IMG/VR virus record: IMGVR_UViG_3300042731_004498
Coordinates: 1 to 30,430 of that record
Direction: 5' to 3' (one strand)
Source: a virus
Length of the DNA stretch: 30,430 nucleotides
Part shown: in pieces, positions 21,317 to 28,911 of the stretch
Layout: the number at the start of each line of letters is the position of its first letter
Numbering within the stretch: the stretch's first letter is position 1
Notes under the pieces: generated by a model
Told to the model about the DNA's origin: nothing
The model's input: the letters and a program-made list of their open reading frames with translations, nothing else
Database searches by the model: none
Made by a program: the position numbers and the translations under genes

Positions 21317-21778
21317 CTAGCTCTCCTTGGGTTTGGTTTTCCGCGTGCGAGCCTTGGCCGGCTTGCGAGTCGCCGGCTTTTTCGCTCCGGTCTTGCGCTC
21401 GGAGGCGCCGGGCGATTTGGCCGCGGCCGCCGGCGATGTGCCGGCGGCCTTGGCCGGTCGTGCTGCGACATCGGGATCTGACGCAGTAGGAACGCCCGGC
21501 GGCCGCGTCGGGGGGGTTGGCGTGGCCTCCGGGGCGCTCCGGTCGTCCGGCGGATCGTGCGGTTCCGCCGGCGACATCGGTAGCTCGGTGAGTTGCTCGA
21601 CGACCAGTTGGAGCTCGCCGCAAATCGCGCGCGCCCGCTCCTCGCCGATCTTGGCGATTTCGATCACGAGCGGCTTGCGGGTGAACCACAACCCGACTTT
21701 GCCGAACGGTCGGCCCGGATCGGTGCTCGGCGCGCTGGAAACGCGCAGAGCTACCGTGTCTTTTTGGAGCGGGCGCAT
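21317..21778 (-). CDS. Hypothetical protein in the Mu gp35 position, low-complexity tail
   Basis: 153 aa, ATG 21778. The first 65 residues form a small domain (ALRVSSAPSTDPGRPFGKVG, LWFTRKPLVIEIAKI, EERARAICGELQLVV) resembling in layout the Mu-like gp35/HI1506 group: a short beta start with GL.F....  then a helix. From residue about 75 it is a Pro/Ala/Thr linker, and the last 40 residues are Lys/Arg/Ala-rich with KKPATRKPAKARTRKTKPKE, which could bind DNA. It lies between capsid and gp36-like genes. The family link is tentative. Confidence 0.55.
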   Translation of the reverse strand: MRPLQKDTVALRVSSAPSTDPGRPFGKVGLWFTRKPLVIEIAKIGEERARAICGELQLVVEQLTELPMSPAEPHDPPDDRSAPEATPTPPTRPPGVPTASDPDVAARPAKAAGTSPAAAAKSPGASERKTGAKKPATRKPAKARTRKTKPKES

Positions 21779-21784
21779 CGGCTA

Positions 21785-22729
21785 TCAGGTCGTGCCGTCG
21801 GAACCCCACGCGTAGTGAGGATCGCCGTAGCCGAATCCGTACCGCGCGTCGACGCCATACTTCAGCACCTTGCGCATGAATACGTCATTCGACTTGGGAT
21901 CGTCCGCGCTCTGGAAGGTCGCCGATTCCCGCTTCTGGTAGATCAGCGGCTTGATCGGCGCGGTGAGGTCGCACAGGAACCAGTAGTTCGCATACGAGCC
22001 GACCAGAGCGGGCGAGATCATGACGCGGGCGGTCTCGCGCATGACGTTCTCGATCTGCACGTTCGAGCCATCGTTTCTGTGCTCGGTGCCGACGATCTCG
22101 AGCGCAGTCCTCTCCAACGTCGGCCCGACCACAAGCACGTTCGGAACGATCCCGCGCGAATACTCGCCGCCTTCGTCGAGGTAGGAGCCCATGACGGCGC
22201 GCGCGGTGAAATACGAGTCATGCGCGAGCGCCGCGGTGCCGAGGTTTGAATACGTCGCCGAGGCGCCGTCGACATGCGAGGCCGAAAAGAAAAACAGCCC
22301 GTCGTATGATAGGCCGCTACTCCACGAGACCACGGTACCGTCGAAACCGTTGAGCAGCATCCGGCCGAGCATCAGACCGGGGTGCATTCCGGCCTTGCGA
22401 CCCATCGTCATGATCTTGGGTTTGACCATCGCCAGCCGGTCGTCGAGGATGTCATTCTTGTCGACCTCGAGGCCGGTCGCATAGTCGAGGTTCTCGATCG
22501 TCATGGCCTCGGCGCGGAGCTTCGCCAGCGGGCGATCGTCGAGCCACTGTTGCAGCCCGGGCACGTCGCCAAACCAGTTGTATTGCTCCTCGCCCGCCTT
22601 GGAGCTCACTTCCATTGCGAGTTGCCGAACCGGGTCTTCCACGAGATCGAGCTCGCGGTTGAACATGGTTTGGAAACCGCGCTGTGCGGCGGCGATTTGC
22701 GCGGCCTGTAGGTATCGCTTGCTGGACAT
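21785..22729 (-). CDS. Major capsid protein (Mu gpT-like)
   Basis: 314 aa, ATG 22729 with AAGGA at 9 nt. It matches the Mu major head subunit throughout: RGFQTMFNRELDLVEDP, then YNWFGDVPGLQQWLDDRPLAKLRAEAMTIENLDYATGLEVDKNDILDD in pieces, SASHVDG, and near the end FLCDLTAPIKPLIYQKRESATF and RYGFGYGDPHYAWGS. These W.GD.P....W and KPLIYQ motifs identify the gpT/HK97-fold group. The length equals that of Mu gpT (about 300 aa). Its neighbours, decoration protein upstream and small connector genes downstream, fit. Confidence is high. Confidence 0.9.
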   Translation of the reverse strand: MSSKRYLQAAQIAAAQRGFQTMFNRELDLVEDPVRQLAMEVSSKAGEEQYNWFGDVPGLQQWLDDRPLAKLRAEAMTIENLDYATGLEVDKNDILDDRLAMVKPKIMTMGRKAGMHPGLMLGRMLLNGFDGTVVSWSSGLSYDGLFFFSASHVDGASATYSNLGTAALAHDSYFTARAVMGSYLDEGGEYSRGIVPNVLVVGPTLERTALEIVGTEHRNDGSNVQIENVMRETARVMISPALVGSYANYWFLCDLTAPIKPLIYQKRESATFQSADDPKSNDVFMRKVLKYGVDARYGFGYGDPHYAWGSDGTT

Positions 22730-22744
22730 GAGTCAGGTTCCTTC

Positions 22745-23467
22745 CTACGCGACGGTCGCGCCTTCGACGTGACAGACGATCCAGCCGCCCGAGTGCCATT
22801 CGAGCTCGATTTGCTCATCGACGGCATCGAACGTGATCGTGGTTCCGTCTGCGAAATTGGCCGGCGTGAGCGTCCCGACCGGGGTGCTCGCGGCGACGGT
22901 GCAGTACAGGGATTTGCGCTGGCCCTCATAGCGGCCATCGGCCAGCGTGAACGCCATCGTGCCAGTGACCTCGAGGCGCGTTGTCCTGGTGTAGACCGAG
23001 ACGGCGCCGGCGGCGTCGAGGGTCTCGAGCGCGCTGACCGCTTCGTCCGGACCTTCCGGGGTGCAGACCCACGGGAGTCCGGTCACCGGATCGAGCGAGT
23101 CGAGAATGCCGGCGACGAGTGCCGATCCCTCGGTTTCGTCGGCGACGGTCTGATCGTCGACCGCGTAGACCGGGCGCCCGACATCGGCTTGAGTCACGGC
23201 GTTCGCGTCATTTTCCCATTCAAACACGCCGGTGGAAACGCGAACGTTGAGATCGCCGTCGGAGCCGCTCGAGTTGTCGACTTGCTCATCGGCGCGGCCC
23301 TTGCACACGTCGCCCGGTGTCCCCTTGGCGGCCGGTTTGGCGTAGCCATCGGAGCCGATGGCGACATAGGCGCCGGCGTAGATCAACTGCGAGGCGGCGA
23401 CCGGAAGCGAGATCGTGCGGAAGGTTGCCTTGCGGCGCGTGTTTCTGTCTTGTGCGAGCGCGGTCAT
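22745..23467 (-). CDS. Capsid decoration (cement) protein, two-domain
   Basis: 240 aa, ATG 23467. Residues about 12-150 have the small beta-barrel pattern of DUF2190-like capsid cement proteins: IYAGAYVAIGSDGYAKPAAKG, STGVFEWENDANAVTQADVGRPVYAVDDQTV, VAGILDSLDPVTGLPWVC. A second domain (about 155-235: TTRLEVTGTMAFTLADGRYEGQRKSL, then GTLTPANFADGTTITFD) looks like an added sandwich. It lies between scaffold and capsid genes, as decoration gene D does in lambda; Mu itself lacks one here. The function is inferred from fold pattern and location. Confidence 0.65.
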   Translation of the reverse strand: MTALAQDRNTRRKATFRTISLPVAASQLIYAGAYVAIGSDGYAKPAAKGTPGDVCKGRADEQVDNSSGSDGDLNVRVSTGVFEWENDANAVTQADVGRPVYAVDDQTVADETEGSALVAGILDSLDPVTGLPWVCTPEGPDEAVSALETLDAAGAVSVYTRTTRLEVTGTMAFTLADGRYEGQRKSLYCTVAASTPVGTLTPANFADGTTITFDAVDEQIELEWHSGGWIVCHVEGATVA

Positions 23468-23470
23468 GGC

Positions 23471-24031
23471 CTAGCCCTCCTCTCCGTCGCTGTCGAGCCA
23501 GCGAGTGTGTTGCCCGTGCTTGAGGAAATCGGCCGGGGTCAGACCGAGCTGACGAAACTGCTTCGCCTGGATCTCGACCTCGAGCTCGCTCGCCCCGTAC
23601 TCCTCGACCAGGATCCGCTTGACCTCGCGATCGTCGTCGCTCTCGGCCGGCTCCGGCGGCGTGTCGAGTTGCCTCGGCTGGCCGACGGGCACGGCCGGTT
23701 CGAGCGTTTTGAGGAAACGCTCGCCGCGGTCGACGTCGGCCTCGCAGAGCTCGAGAAACAGCTTGTCGCGCTGATCGCCCGGCGTGATCAGGCCGCGATT
23801 CAGCGCGTCTTCTCGGAGCGCCGCCACTTGCGCTTTGCGGCGCTCGGCGAGTTCCTGGGCGCGTTCCTCGCGCTGTTTGTCGAGAGCGAATTGGACCGAC
23901 TCTCTCGAGAGTCGCTCCGCTTCGATCTCCTGGGCTTGTTCGGCGAGCCGCCGTTGCTGTGCCTCGAGGATTTCCTCGGCGGTTGCGTCGGGCGGTAGGC
24001 CGAGCTCCGATCTCACTTTTTCAAGCGACAT
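23471..24031 (-). CDS. Nested scaffold protein from an internal start (Mu gpZ-like)
   Basis: 186 aa in the same frame as the protease, from ATG 24031. A perfect AAGGAG (24041-24046, minus strand) lies 9 nt upstream, inside the protease gene where no ribosome site is needed for another purpose. The start reads MSLEKVRSELGLPPDATAEEIL, whose LGLPPDATAEEI pattern also occurs in the C-terminal part of Mu I-type proteins. This is the same arrangement as Mu I/Z and lambda C/Nu3, where the scaffold is translated alone and the protease carries it as a fused domain. Direct expression is inferred. Confidence 0.65.
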   Translation of the reverse strand: MSLEKVRSELGLPPDATAEEILEAQQRRLAEQAQEIEAERLSRESVQFALDKQREERAQELAERRKAQVAALREDALNRGLITPGDQRDKLFLELCEADVDRGERFLKTLEPAVPVGQPRQLDTPPEPAESDDDREVKRILVEEYGASELEVEIQAKQFRQLGLTPADFLKHGQHTRWLDSDGEEG

Positions 24032-24835
24032 GGGCAATGGCTCCTTGTGTGGAAACTGGTCTGACCGTGCGGCCATGAGCGCGGCACGGATATCGGCGAT
24101 CTCGGTCTGCTCGACCGCGGGAAATGAAACGGCCGAGGTCTCGGCTCCGACAACACCGCGCCATTGGAGCTCAACGATCGCACGTTCGCCGTTCTTTCCA
24201 AATTTCACGACATCGCCGGGAAAGTGCTTGCAGTCTCCGCCCCAGAACGGTTCGTCGCAGACGGTGCAGTAAAGCGACTGTCTCAACCCCTTCATGCCGC
24301 GCGCGACTCGATCCCAGGAAATCGAGAAAGTCTGCAACGTTCCGTCTAACGCGCCCTCGACGGCCCACGGTTTCACGAGATGCAGAAGTTGACGAAACAC
24401 GGTCCAGTCTCCGAGCTCCTCGGCCTCGGAGAGTAGGACGTGCCCCCCGACCGCTTCGAGATGCCGGCGATCATGGTCGCGGAGAAACTGCACCCCCTCG
24501 AACGTGCGCGCGAACGCGGCGACCTCGGCGGGCGCGAAGTGAAAGAAATTGCGGTTGGCCTCTTTCGCCTTCGATTCCGGCAATGGGCGCGGCGTGTTCG
24601 ATTGCCGGAACACGATCGCGTTCGCGATGAGCTCGTGCGGCTCGCCTTGGCGCACGCCGCGGAGGAGCTCGATCCGACGTTGCTCGTCGATCGCCTTTTC
24701 GCCGGCTTCGCCGAGTTGCTCGAGCTTATCGCCCGGAGCGGTCGGATCGTACTCATAGAGCGTATAGCAGACGGGGCTTGCATCGCTCCGGAAATCGAGG
24801 GTTGTCGGGATCGCATTCGGATCAGGCTTGCTCAT
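23471..24835 (-). CDS. Prohead protease-scaffold fusion (Mu gpI-like)
   Basis: 454 aa from ATG 24835, favoured by GGGAG at 6 nt; ATG 24841 (used for numbering) would abut it. Residues 115-180 fit the capsid-maturation serine protease pattern: a His in LRDHD (H123) and a Ser in the FSISWD strand (S173 or S175), separated by a helical LVKPWAVEGALDGTLQ. A zinc-knuckle C192-x2-C195-x8-C204-x-H206 and HFPGD follow. From residue 271 on, the protein is a highly charged coiled coil (QRRLAEQAQEIEAERLSRES, EERAQELAERRKAQVA), as in gpI whose C-terminus is also made as scaffold. Its role is to cleave scaffold and mature the prohead. Confidence 0.7.
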   Translation of the reverse strand: MSKPDPNAIPTTLDFRSDASPVCYTLYEYDPTAPGDKLEQLGEAGEKAIDEQRRIELLRGVRQGEPHELIANAIVFRQSNTPRPLPESKAKEANRNFFHFAPAEVAAFARTFEGVQFLRDHDRRHLEAVGGHVLLSEAEELGDWTVFRQLLHLVKPWAVEGALDGTLQTFSISWDRVARGMKGLRQSLYCTVCDEPFWGGDCKHFPGDVVKFGKNGERAIVELQWRGVVGAETSAVSFPAVEQTEIADIRAALMAARSDQFPHKEPLPMSLEKVRSELGLPPDATAEEILEAQQRRLAEQAQEIEAERLSRESVQFALDKQREERAQELAERRKAQVAALREDALNRGLITPGDQRDKLFLELCEADVDRGERFLKTLEPAVPVGQPRQLDTPPEPAESDDDREVKRILVEEYGASELEVEIQAKQFRQLGLTPADFLKHGQHTRWLDSDGEEG

Positions 24836-26261
24836 CGTCATCTCCCATCGGGCCGTGTTTTTTCGTGCCGACTAGCGGTGTGCCTTGCGGGCGGCGCAGT
24901 AGGGTCAGGTCGCGGATTTGCTCCTCATCGATCTCCATGCCGAGCTCATTGGCGCAAATCGAGGCGATCTGCACTTGCTCCTTGATCGACACGTCGAGGG
25001 CTAGATACATCTTGAGCCGCGGCGGTCGCGCCTTCAGATTGTTGAATTTGACAAACGGCCGGCCGATGCAGTCGGCAAAGCTCTCGGCGAGCCAACCCGC
25101 ATCGCCGAGGAGGAGGGCAAAATTCGTATTCTGGTGTACGCGCCCGATCGCGTAGCTCGCCTGGCCGGTGGTTTCCTGGACAAGAGTTGCGCCCGCGATC
25201 AGTTTCGAGATCTGGAGATCGCAGAGGGTTACGAGCGAACCATGTACGTCTTCAGCGCGACCGCCGGTTTTCGCCTCAGTCAGCGCGATCTCGCAGGCTT
25301 CGCTCACGGTCGCGTAACCGTCAGTCCCGACCGCGGCGACCGCGGCCTCGAGGGTCGCTTTGTCCTCCGGCGATACTTGCTCCTCGTACTTGCCGAGCAC
25401 GTAGGGGAGACCGAACCTGTCAGCGAAAACCAGCCAATCGCGCACGGAAAGCGATTTGAAATGCGACCAAATGGCCGCCGTTCTCATGAGGCCGCTCGAG
25501 GCGATCAGCGGCGTATCAGTGCGATGCGTGTACCACCACTTGCCAGGGATCAGGGGCACCCCGTCGATGTCCGTCGGTTTGGTCAAGAGGAGCGGTGTGT
25601 CGGTCTTCCGATCGAAGCGAAAGCGCCGTTGTGGCGCATTCTCGATCCCGACGGGCACGGCCAGGCCGCCTACCCGTTGCCAGTCGATCTCCGAGAGTGC
25701 CCAGCCGAACGGATTGGCCGTGAGTTGATGCTCGAGTACCGCGGTGAATCCCGGCACGTCGCGGAGTGCGCTCTCGAGGTTGACGGCCGCTTGTTTGTCG
25801 GCCGGACTATCGCCACCTTCCTGGAGAACCCACGGTTTGCGCGCGACGGATTCGCGACGGTTGCCGAGCACGGCGCGGAGATGTGCGTCGACCATGATCC
25901 GCTGACTGAACAAATCGCACATGTTTTCCGGATAGCCGTCATCAGCCTCCTCGTAGGAGGCAAGGAGCGAACCTATCGAAAGCGCCGTGGTCGAGAGCGT
26001 CGACATCCGGTCGAGCTCCTCGGAGAACGAGAATTGCGGCCCTTTGTTGATCGATTTGCGCCCGTCGTTTCGGTCGGCAAGGAGCCGGGGCGCCGGGCGG
26101 CGAGGAGCGGTCAGACGGCGCCAGGCCCGACGGAGTCGACCGGGAGGGCGAGCTCGCGCCGGCTTGGGCGCCCCGGGAATGCTCGGGATAGCGGGCCTCC
26201 CGGTGAGTCGTGACAATGCCCGGCGCCACCACGGCGCCCCGACAAACATGGGATTCGACAT
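24822..26261 (-). CDS. Portal protein (DUF935, Mu gp29-like)
   Basis: 479 aa, ATG 26261. The first 65 residues are Arg/Pro-rich and possibly disordered. The core shows family marks: DAHLRAVLGNRRESVARKPWVL, then GFTAVLEHQLTANPFGWALSEIDW, and residues 264-292 with IWSHFKSLSVRDWLVFADRF followed by GLPYVLGKY, the strongest signature of DUF935 portals. The C-terminus holds helical crown elements (EQVQIASICANELGMEIDEEQI). The dodecameric ring is the packaging vertex. It sits directly after TerL. No gpF (MuF) gene follows it. Confidence 0.85.
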   Translation of the reverse strand: MSNPMFVGAPWWRRALSRLTGRPAIPSIPGAPKPARARPPGRLRRAWRRLTAPRRPAPRLLADRNDGRKSINKGPQFSFSEELDRMSTLSTTALSIGSLLASYEEADDGYPENMCDLFSQRIMVDAHLRAVLGNRRESVARKPWVLQEGGDSPADKQAAVNLESALRDVPGFTAVLEHQLTANPFGWALSEIDWQRVGGLAVPVGIENAPQRRFRFDRKTDTPLLLTKPTDIDGVPLIPGKWWYTHRTDTPLIASSGLMRTAAIWSHFKSLSVRDWLVFADRFGLPYVLGKYEEQVSPEDKATLEAAVAAVGTDGYATVSEACEIALTEAKTGGRAEDVHGSLVTLCDLQISKLIAGATLVQETTGQASYAIGRVHQNTNFALLLGDAGWLAESFADCIGRPFVKFNNLKARPPRLKMYLALDVSIKEQVQIASICANELGMEIDEEQIRDLTLLRRPQGTPLVGTKKHGPMGDDDEQA

Positions 26262-26263
26262 AG

Positions 26264-27859
26264 CTAGATCCGATCGAGGTCTTTCGCGCGATTCGACCGC
26301 TTGGGCTTGACTGCTTTGTAGCTGACCTTACCCCGCCTCCGGCGCCGGGGGAAAAACCGCCAAACAGGGTAGCTGACCGCATCACATAGGTGAGCGTGTG
26401 GCGAGCGCCGATAGGGTACTCCGCCGCGATTCTCCCATTGCTTCAAAGCCTTATTAGTCTCGCGGTTTTCGGGGACGCTGAACAGGCGCCGATACGGTTG
26501 GGCCGAGCGCCGGGCCGAACACATGCGCGCATTCGTTGCCTGGACTCGTTCCACGATCGGCGGATTCTTTTCCATGCGGCGATCGGGGACATAGAGAAAC
26601 TTCCAACCGCGAGCCTTGAGCAAATCCCAGGAGCCGCGGCCTCCCTTGACTCGTTCGTGCGATCCGGTTTGCCACTTGGCCGAGGCGTCGAGGATGAGCG
26701 CGGTCGTTTCCTTGTCGTACCCCTTGGCCTCGAGCTCGTCGGAGAGATCATCCTCGGTTCCCTCGACGACGGTCTCGTCGACGAGCCATTGGAGCGGGTC
26801 GATCGGATCGCGCGGGTTGGCGAAAAACTCCGAGGTCACCGCGGCCATGTAGGGCGATTTCTGAAAGTCGATCCCGATCACGTGATCGAATTCGCGCCCG
26901 AGGTGCCGGCGCGTGACTTGGCGTGTGATGTTGCCGAGCTCCGGGGTCGGGCGGATGTTGCCGGCGGTCGTCGACGGTAGCCACGCGTAGAAAACCCGAT
27001 CCCCGATCGGTACGAAGATCCCGAGAACCTCGCGATCGTAGTCATCCTCGCCGAATTCATCGCGGAGGAGCTCGAGGCTTCGCCAATCGAGCGTTGGGTT
27101 TTTCTGATTGTCGAAATGGATCAGCTTGACGCCCGGGAGCGCGTTCGCTTGCGCGGCGTCGTGAAACTCGGTGATCCACATGCCTTTGCGTTCGCGCGGC
27201 GGGTTGGCCGTGATCAATCCGAGACCGCCGGTGTCGGCCAGGCGTGGCCGAGCCATGAGGTAAGCGTCTTTTTTGAAACGCTGGCCCTCGTTCATGAGCC
27301 AGATATCGACTCGGCCGCGTTTCAGACTCGAGGGATCGTAACCGCTGAGAAGTTGAATCTCGGAGCCGTTCCAGAATCGCCACGTGAGCTCGGATTGTTT
27401 CCACTGATACCAGCCCGGCACGAGTACCTGATCCATGACACGCCGGAGCTCGTCGGCCTCCTCGATCACCGGCGAGATGTCCCAGCAGATCCGATCGGCC
27501 ATGCCGAGCGCCATGAGGGCGACGGCGCGCACCGCGAAATCCGATTTGCCGGCGCCGCGACCGCCCTCGAGGATCAGGGTATAGATGTCCTCGAAGCCTT
27601 CGAGCCGCTCGCCGGCGGCATAGGCCCGGAACCAATCGGCGAACCAATGGGCGGCCTCATACTCGGCCGGCTGAACGCGCCAAATCGCTTGGGTGTGCCC
27701 GTCCCCGATCCAGCGGCGCTCCTCGGTATCCCAGCGACCGCCGGCGCGGAGGATCGTGTGCTCGCCGTTCCACTCTCGGAGGTCTACTTGTAAGTCGACC
27801 TCGCGGTCAGCCCCGGATAGGAGCTCCGCCGCCTGTCCTTGGATTCCCCGGGGTGACAC
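26264..27859 (-). CDS. Terminase large subunit (Mu gp28-like)
   Basis: 531 aa, GTG 27859, overlapping the small gene upstream by 53 bases; no better downstream start is seen. ATPase: Walker A GGRGAGKS (residues 99-106), Walker B VDIWLMNEG with catalytic E191, coupling motif near LITANPP (214-221). RNase H-like nuclease: D331 in VIGIDFQ, D391 in ALILDAS, D493 in AHLCDAVSYP, the expected acidic triad. The Asn before Glu in Walker B (MNEG) replaces the usual Asp-Glu. It translocates DNA into proheads through the portal encoded next. Identity is very secure. Confidence 0.9.
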   Translation of the reverse strand: MSPRGIQGQAAELLSGADREVDLQVDLREWNGEHTILRAGGRWDTEERRWIGDGHTQAIWRVQPAEYEAAHWFADWFRAYAAGERLEGFEDIYTLILEGGRGAGKSDFAVRAVALMALGMADRICWDISPVIEEADELRRVMDQVLVPGWYQWKQSELTWRFWNGSEIQLLSGYDPSSLKRGRVDIWLMNEGQRFKKDAYLMARPRLADTGGLGLITANPPRERKGMWITEFHDAAQANALPGVKLIHFDNQKNPTLDWRSLELLRDEFGEDDYDREVLGIFVPIGDRVFYAWLPSTTAGNIRPTPELGNITRQVTRRHLGREFDHVIGIDFQKSPYMAAVTSEFFANPRDPIDPLQWLVDETVVEGTEDDLSDELEAKGYDKETTALILDASAKWQTGSHERVKGGRGSWDLLKARGWKFLYVPDRRMEKNPPIVERVQATNARMCSARRSAQPYRRLFSVPENRETNKALKQWENRGGVPYRRSPHAHLCDAVSYPVWRFFPRRRRRGKVSYKAVKPKRSNRAKDLDRI

Positions 27860-28250
27860 TTTCTACCGGTGGCCCGATCGCGGGCATGGGCGTGCGCCGT
27901 GCCTTGGCGGCGATCGCGATGCGTTTCTCGACCTCGGCGAGTCGCTCGGTCGGCACCGCGCGGATGATCACGCCGGTGAACGCGCGAATCTCCGCGTTGA
28001 GCTCGCGGTTTCCGCGGCCTTGCACCGTTTCAAATAGCGCGCGCGCTGAGATCGATTGCGCCCACAAACAGGTTTCGAGCGGATCGCCGGTGGGCGGCTC
28101 GGCGAGGTCGGCGAAGATCTGATCGTATTTGTGCTTCCGAGGCCGCCCGCCCTTTTTCCCGTTCTCCCTCGCCGCGGCCCGGCGTGCTTCGCTCGCGGCG
28201 GTTTTCGTGCCACGAGCTCGGGGGCCGGCCGTTCCCGCGCGCCCTCCCAC
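27807..28250 (-). CDS. Putative terminase small subunit
   Basis: 147 aa. GTG 28250 overlaps the upstream stop by one base (TAGTG). The basic N-terminus contains RAAARENGKKGGRPRKHK, a GKKGGRP(R/K) pattern frequent in small phage DNA-binding proteins, followed by a helical domain (QIFADLAEPPTGDPLETCLW, NRELNAEIRAFTGVIIRAV, RLAEVEKRIAIAAKARR). A DNA-binding N-terminus plus helical oligomerisation region immediately ahead of TerL is the usual small-terminase layout. No closer homology is visible, so the call relies on context. Confidence 0.55.
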   Translation of the reverse strand: MGGRAGTAGPRARGTKTAASEARRAAARENGKKGGRPRKHKYDQIFADLAEPPTGDPLETCLWAQSISARALFETVQGRGNRELNAEIRAFTGVIIRAVPTERLAEVEKRIAIAAKARRTPMPAIGPPVESVTPGNPRTGGGAPIRG

Positions 28251-28603
28251 TAGTCGGCCTCCTCGAGTCGCCGGCGATCGCGACGGCCAGGCCGCCGGCG
28301 CTCGCGACGGCGGATCGATTCCGCGGTCGCCGGTCCGTGGAGATCGGGTTGCGGCATTCGGCCACGGCGCGGGAGCGGCTCGGCGTCATCCGGGCGCCCC
28401 CACGGCCCGGCCACGAGCTCGCGCCGGTAGAACACCGCGCGCTGCAAGGTGCGGTGTCCCTCGGCGCGCTTCGCCCGTTCGATCGCGTCCTCGAGAAACT
28501 CGTAACGGCTCCGGCGCACTTTCTTGCTCGACCACCGCGACCAGGGATCGACCTTGCCCCGGCCGCGCCAGATTCGCTGTTTCACTATGTAAGCCGCCTT
28601 CAT
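28250..28603 (-). CDS. Arg-rich hypothetical protein
   Basis: 117 aa. ATG 28603 overlaps the upstream stop as ATGA; a longer in-frame start at 28951 would run through the whole preceding gene. The N-terminus is a compact segment (MKAAYIVKQRIWRGRGKVDP) and a helix (SRYEFLEDAIERAKRAEGHR). The C-terminal 40 residues are very Arg-rich (RRRERRRPGRRDRRRLEEAD), which suggests nucleic-acid binding. No family is recognised. It lies in the packaging-module upstream cluster, coupled to the probable small terminase. Confidence 0.55.
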   Translation of the reverse strand: MKAAYIVKQRIWRGRGKVDPWSRWSSKKVRRSRYEFLEDAIERAKRAEGHRTLQRAVFYRRELVAGPWGRPDDAEPLPRRGRMPQPDLHGPATAESIRRRERRRPGRRDRRRLEEAD

Positions 28604-28911
28604 GCCGCGGCCCCCTTGGCGGGAGTCATGCGCTGCAGACAACAGACGACGCAGAGCGGCGGTTTCTGCACGAATGCGCCGGTGTGCGGGAGCGCGGGAT
28701 TCGGTCGCCACTGCGATACCATCCACACGCGCCCCTTGATGTCGCACTCGAAGCACGGCCGCTGATCCGGGATCTCGAAGATGTCCCAACCATTGAGCCG
28801 GATCTCTCCGAGGCGAACGTCGCGCGCAAAATCGTTCGCCATCTTCCGACGCAGCGATTGCGCGGCGCGGTGTTTCAGCAACTTCGGATCCGGTCGAGCT
28901 CGCTTTTTCAT
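28600..28911 (-). CDS. Small zinc-knuckle-like protein
   Basis: 103 aa. ATG 28911 overlaps the methyltransferase stop as ATGA. A basic helical start (KKRARPDPKLLKHRAAQSLRR) is followed by C53-x2-C56 (RPCFECD) and C87-x2-C90-C91 (PPLCVVCCLQ), a four-Cys zinc-binding layout with a 30-residue loop. Cysteine is otherwise rare in this region. Coupling to the methyltransferase gene suggests joint expression. Family and function are unknown; DNA binding is a guess from the basic helix and the Cys pairs. Confidence 0.6.
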   Translation of the reverse strand: MKKRARPDPKLLKHRAAQSLRRKMANDFARDVRLGEIRLNGWDIFEIPDQRPCFECDIKGRVWMVSQWRPNPALPHTGAFVQKPPLCVVCCLQRMTPAKGAAA

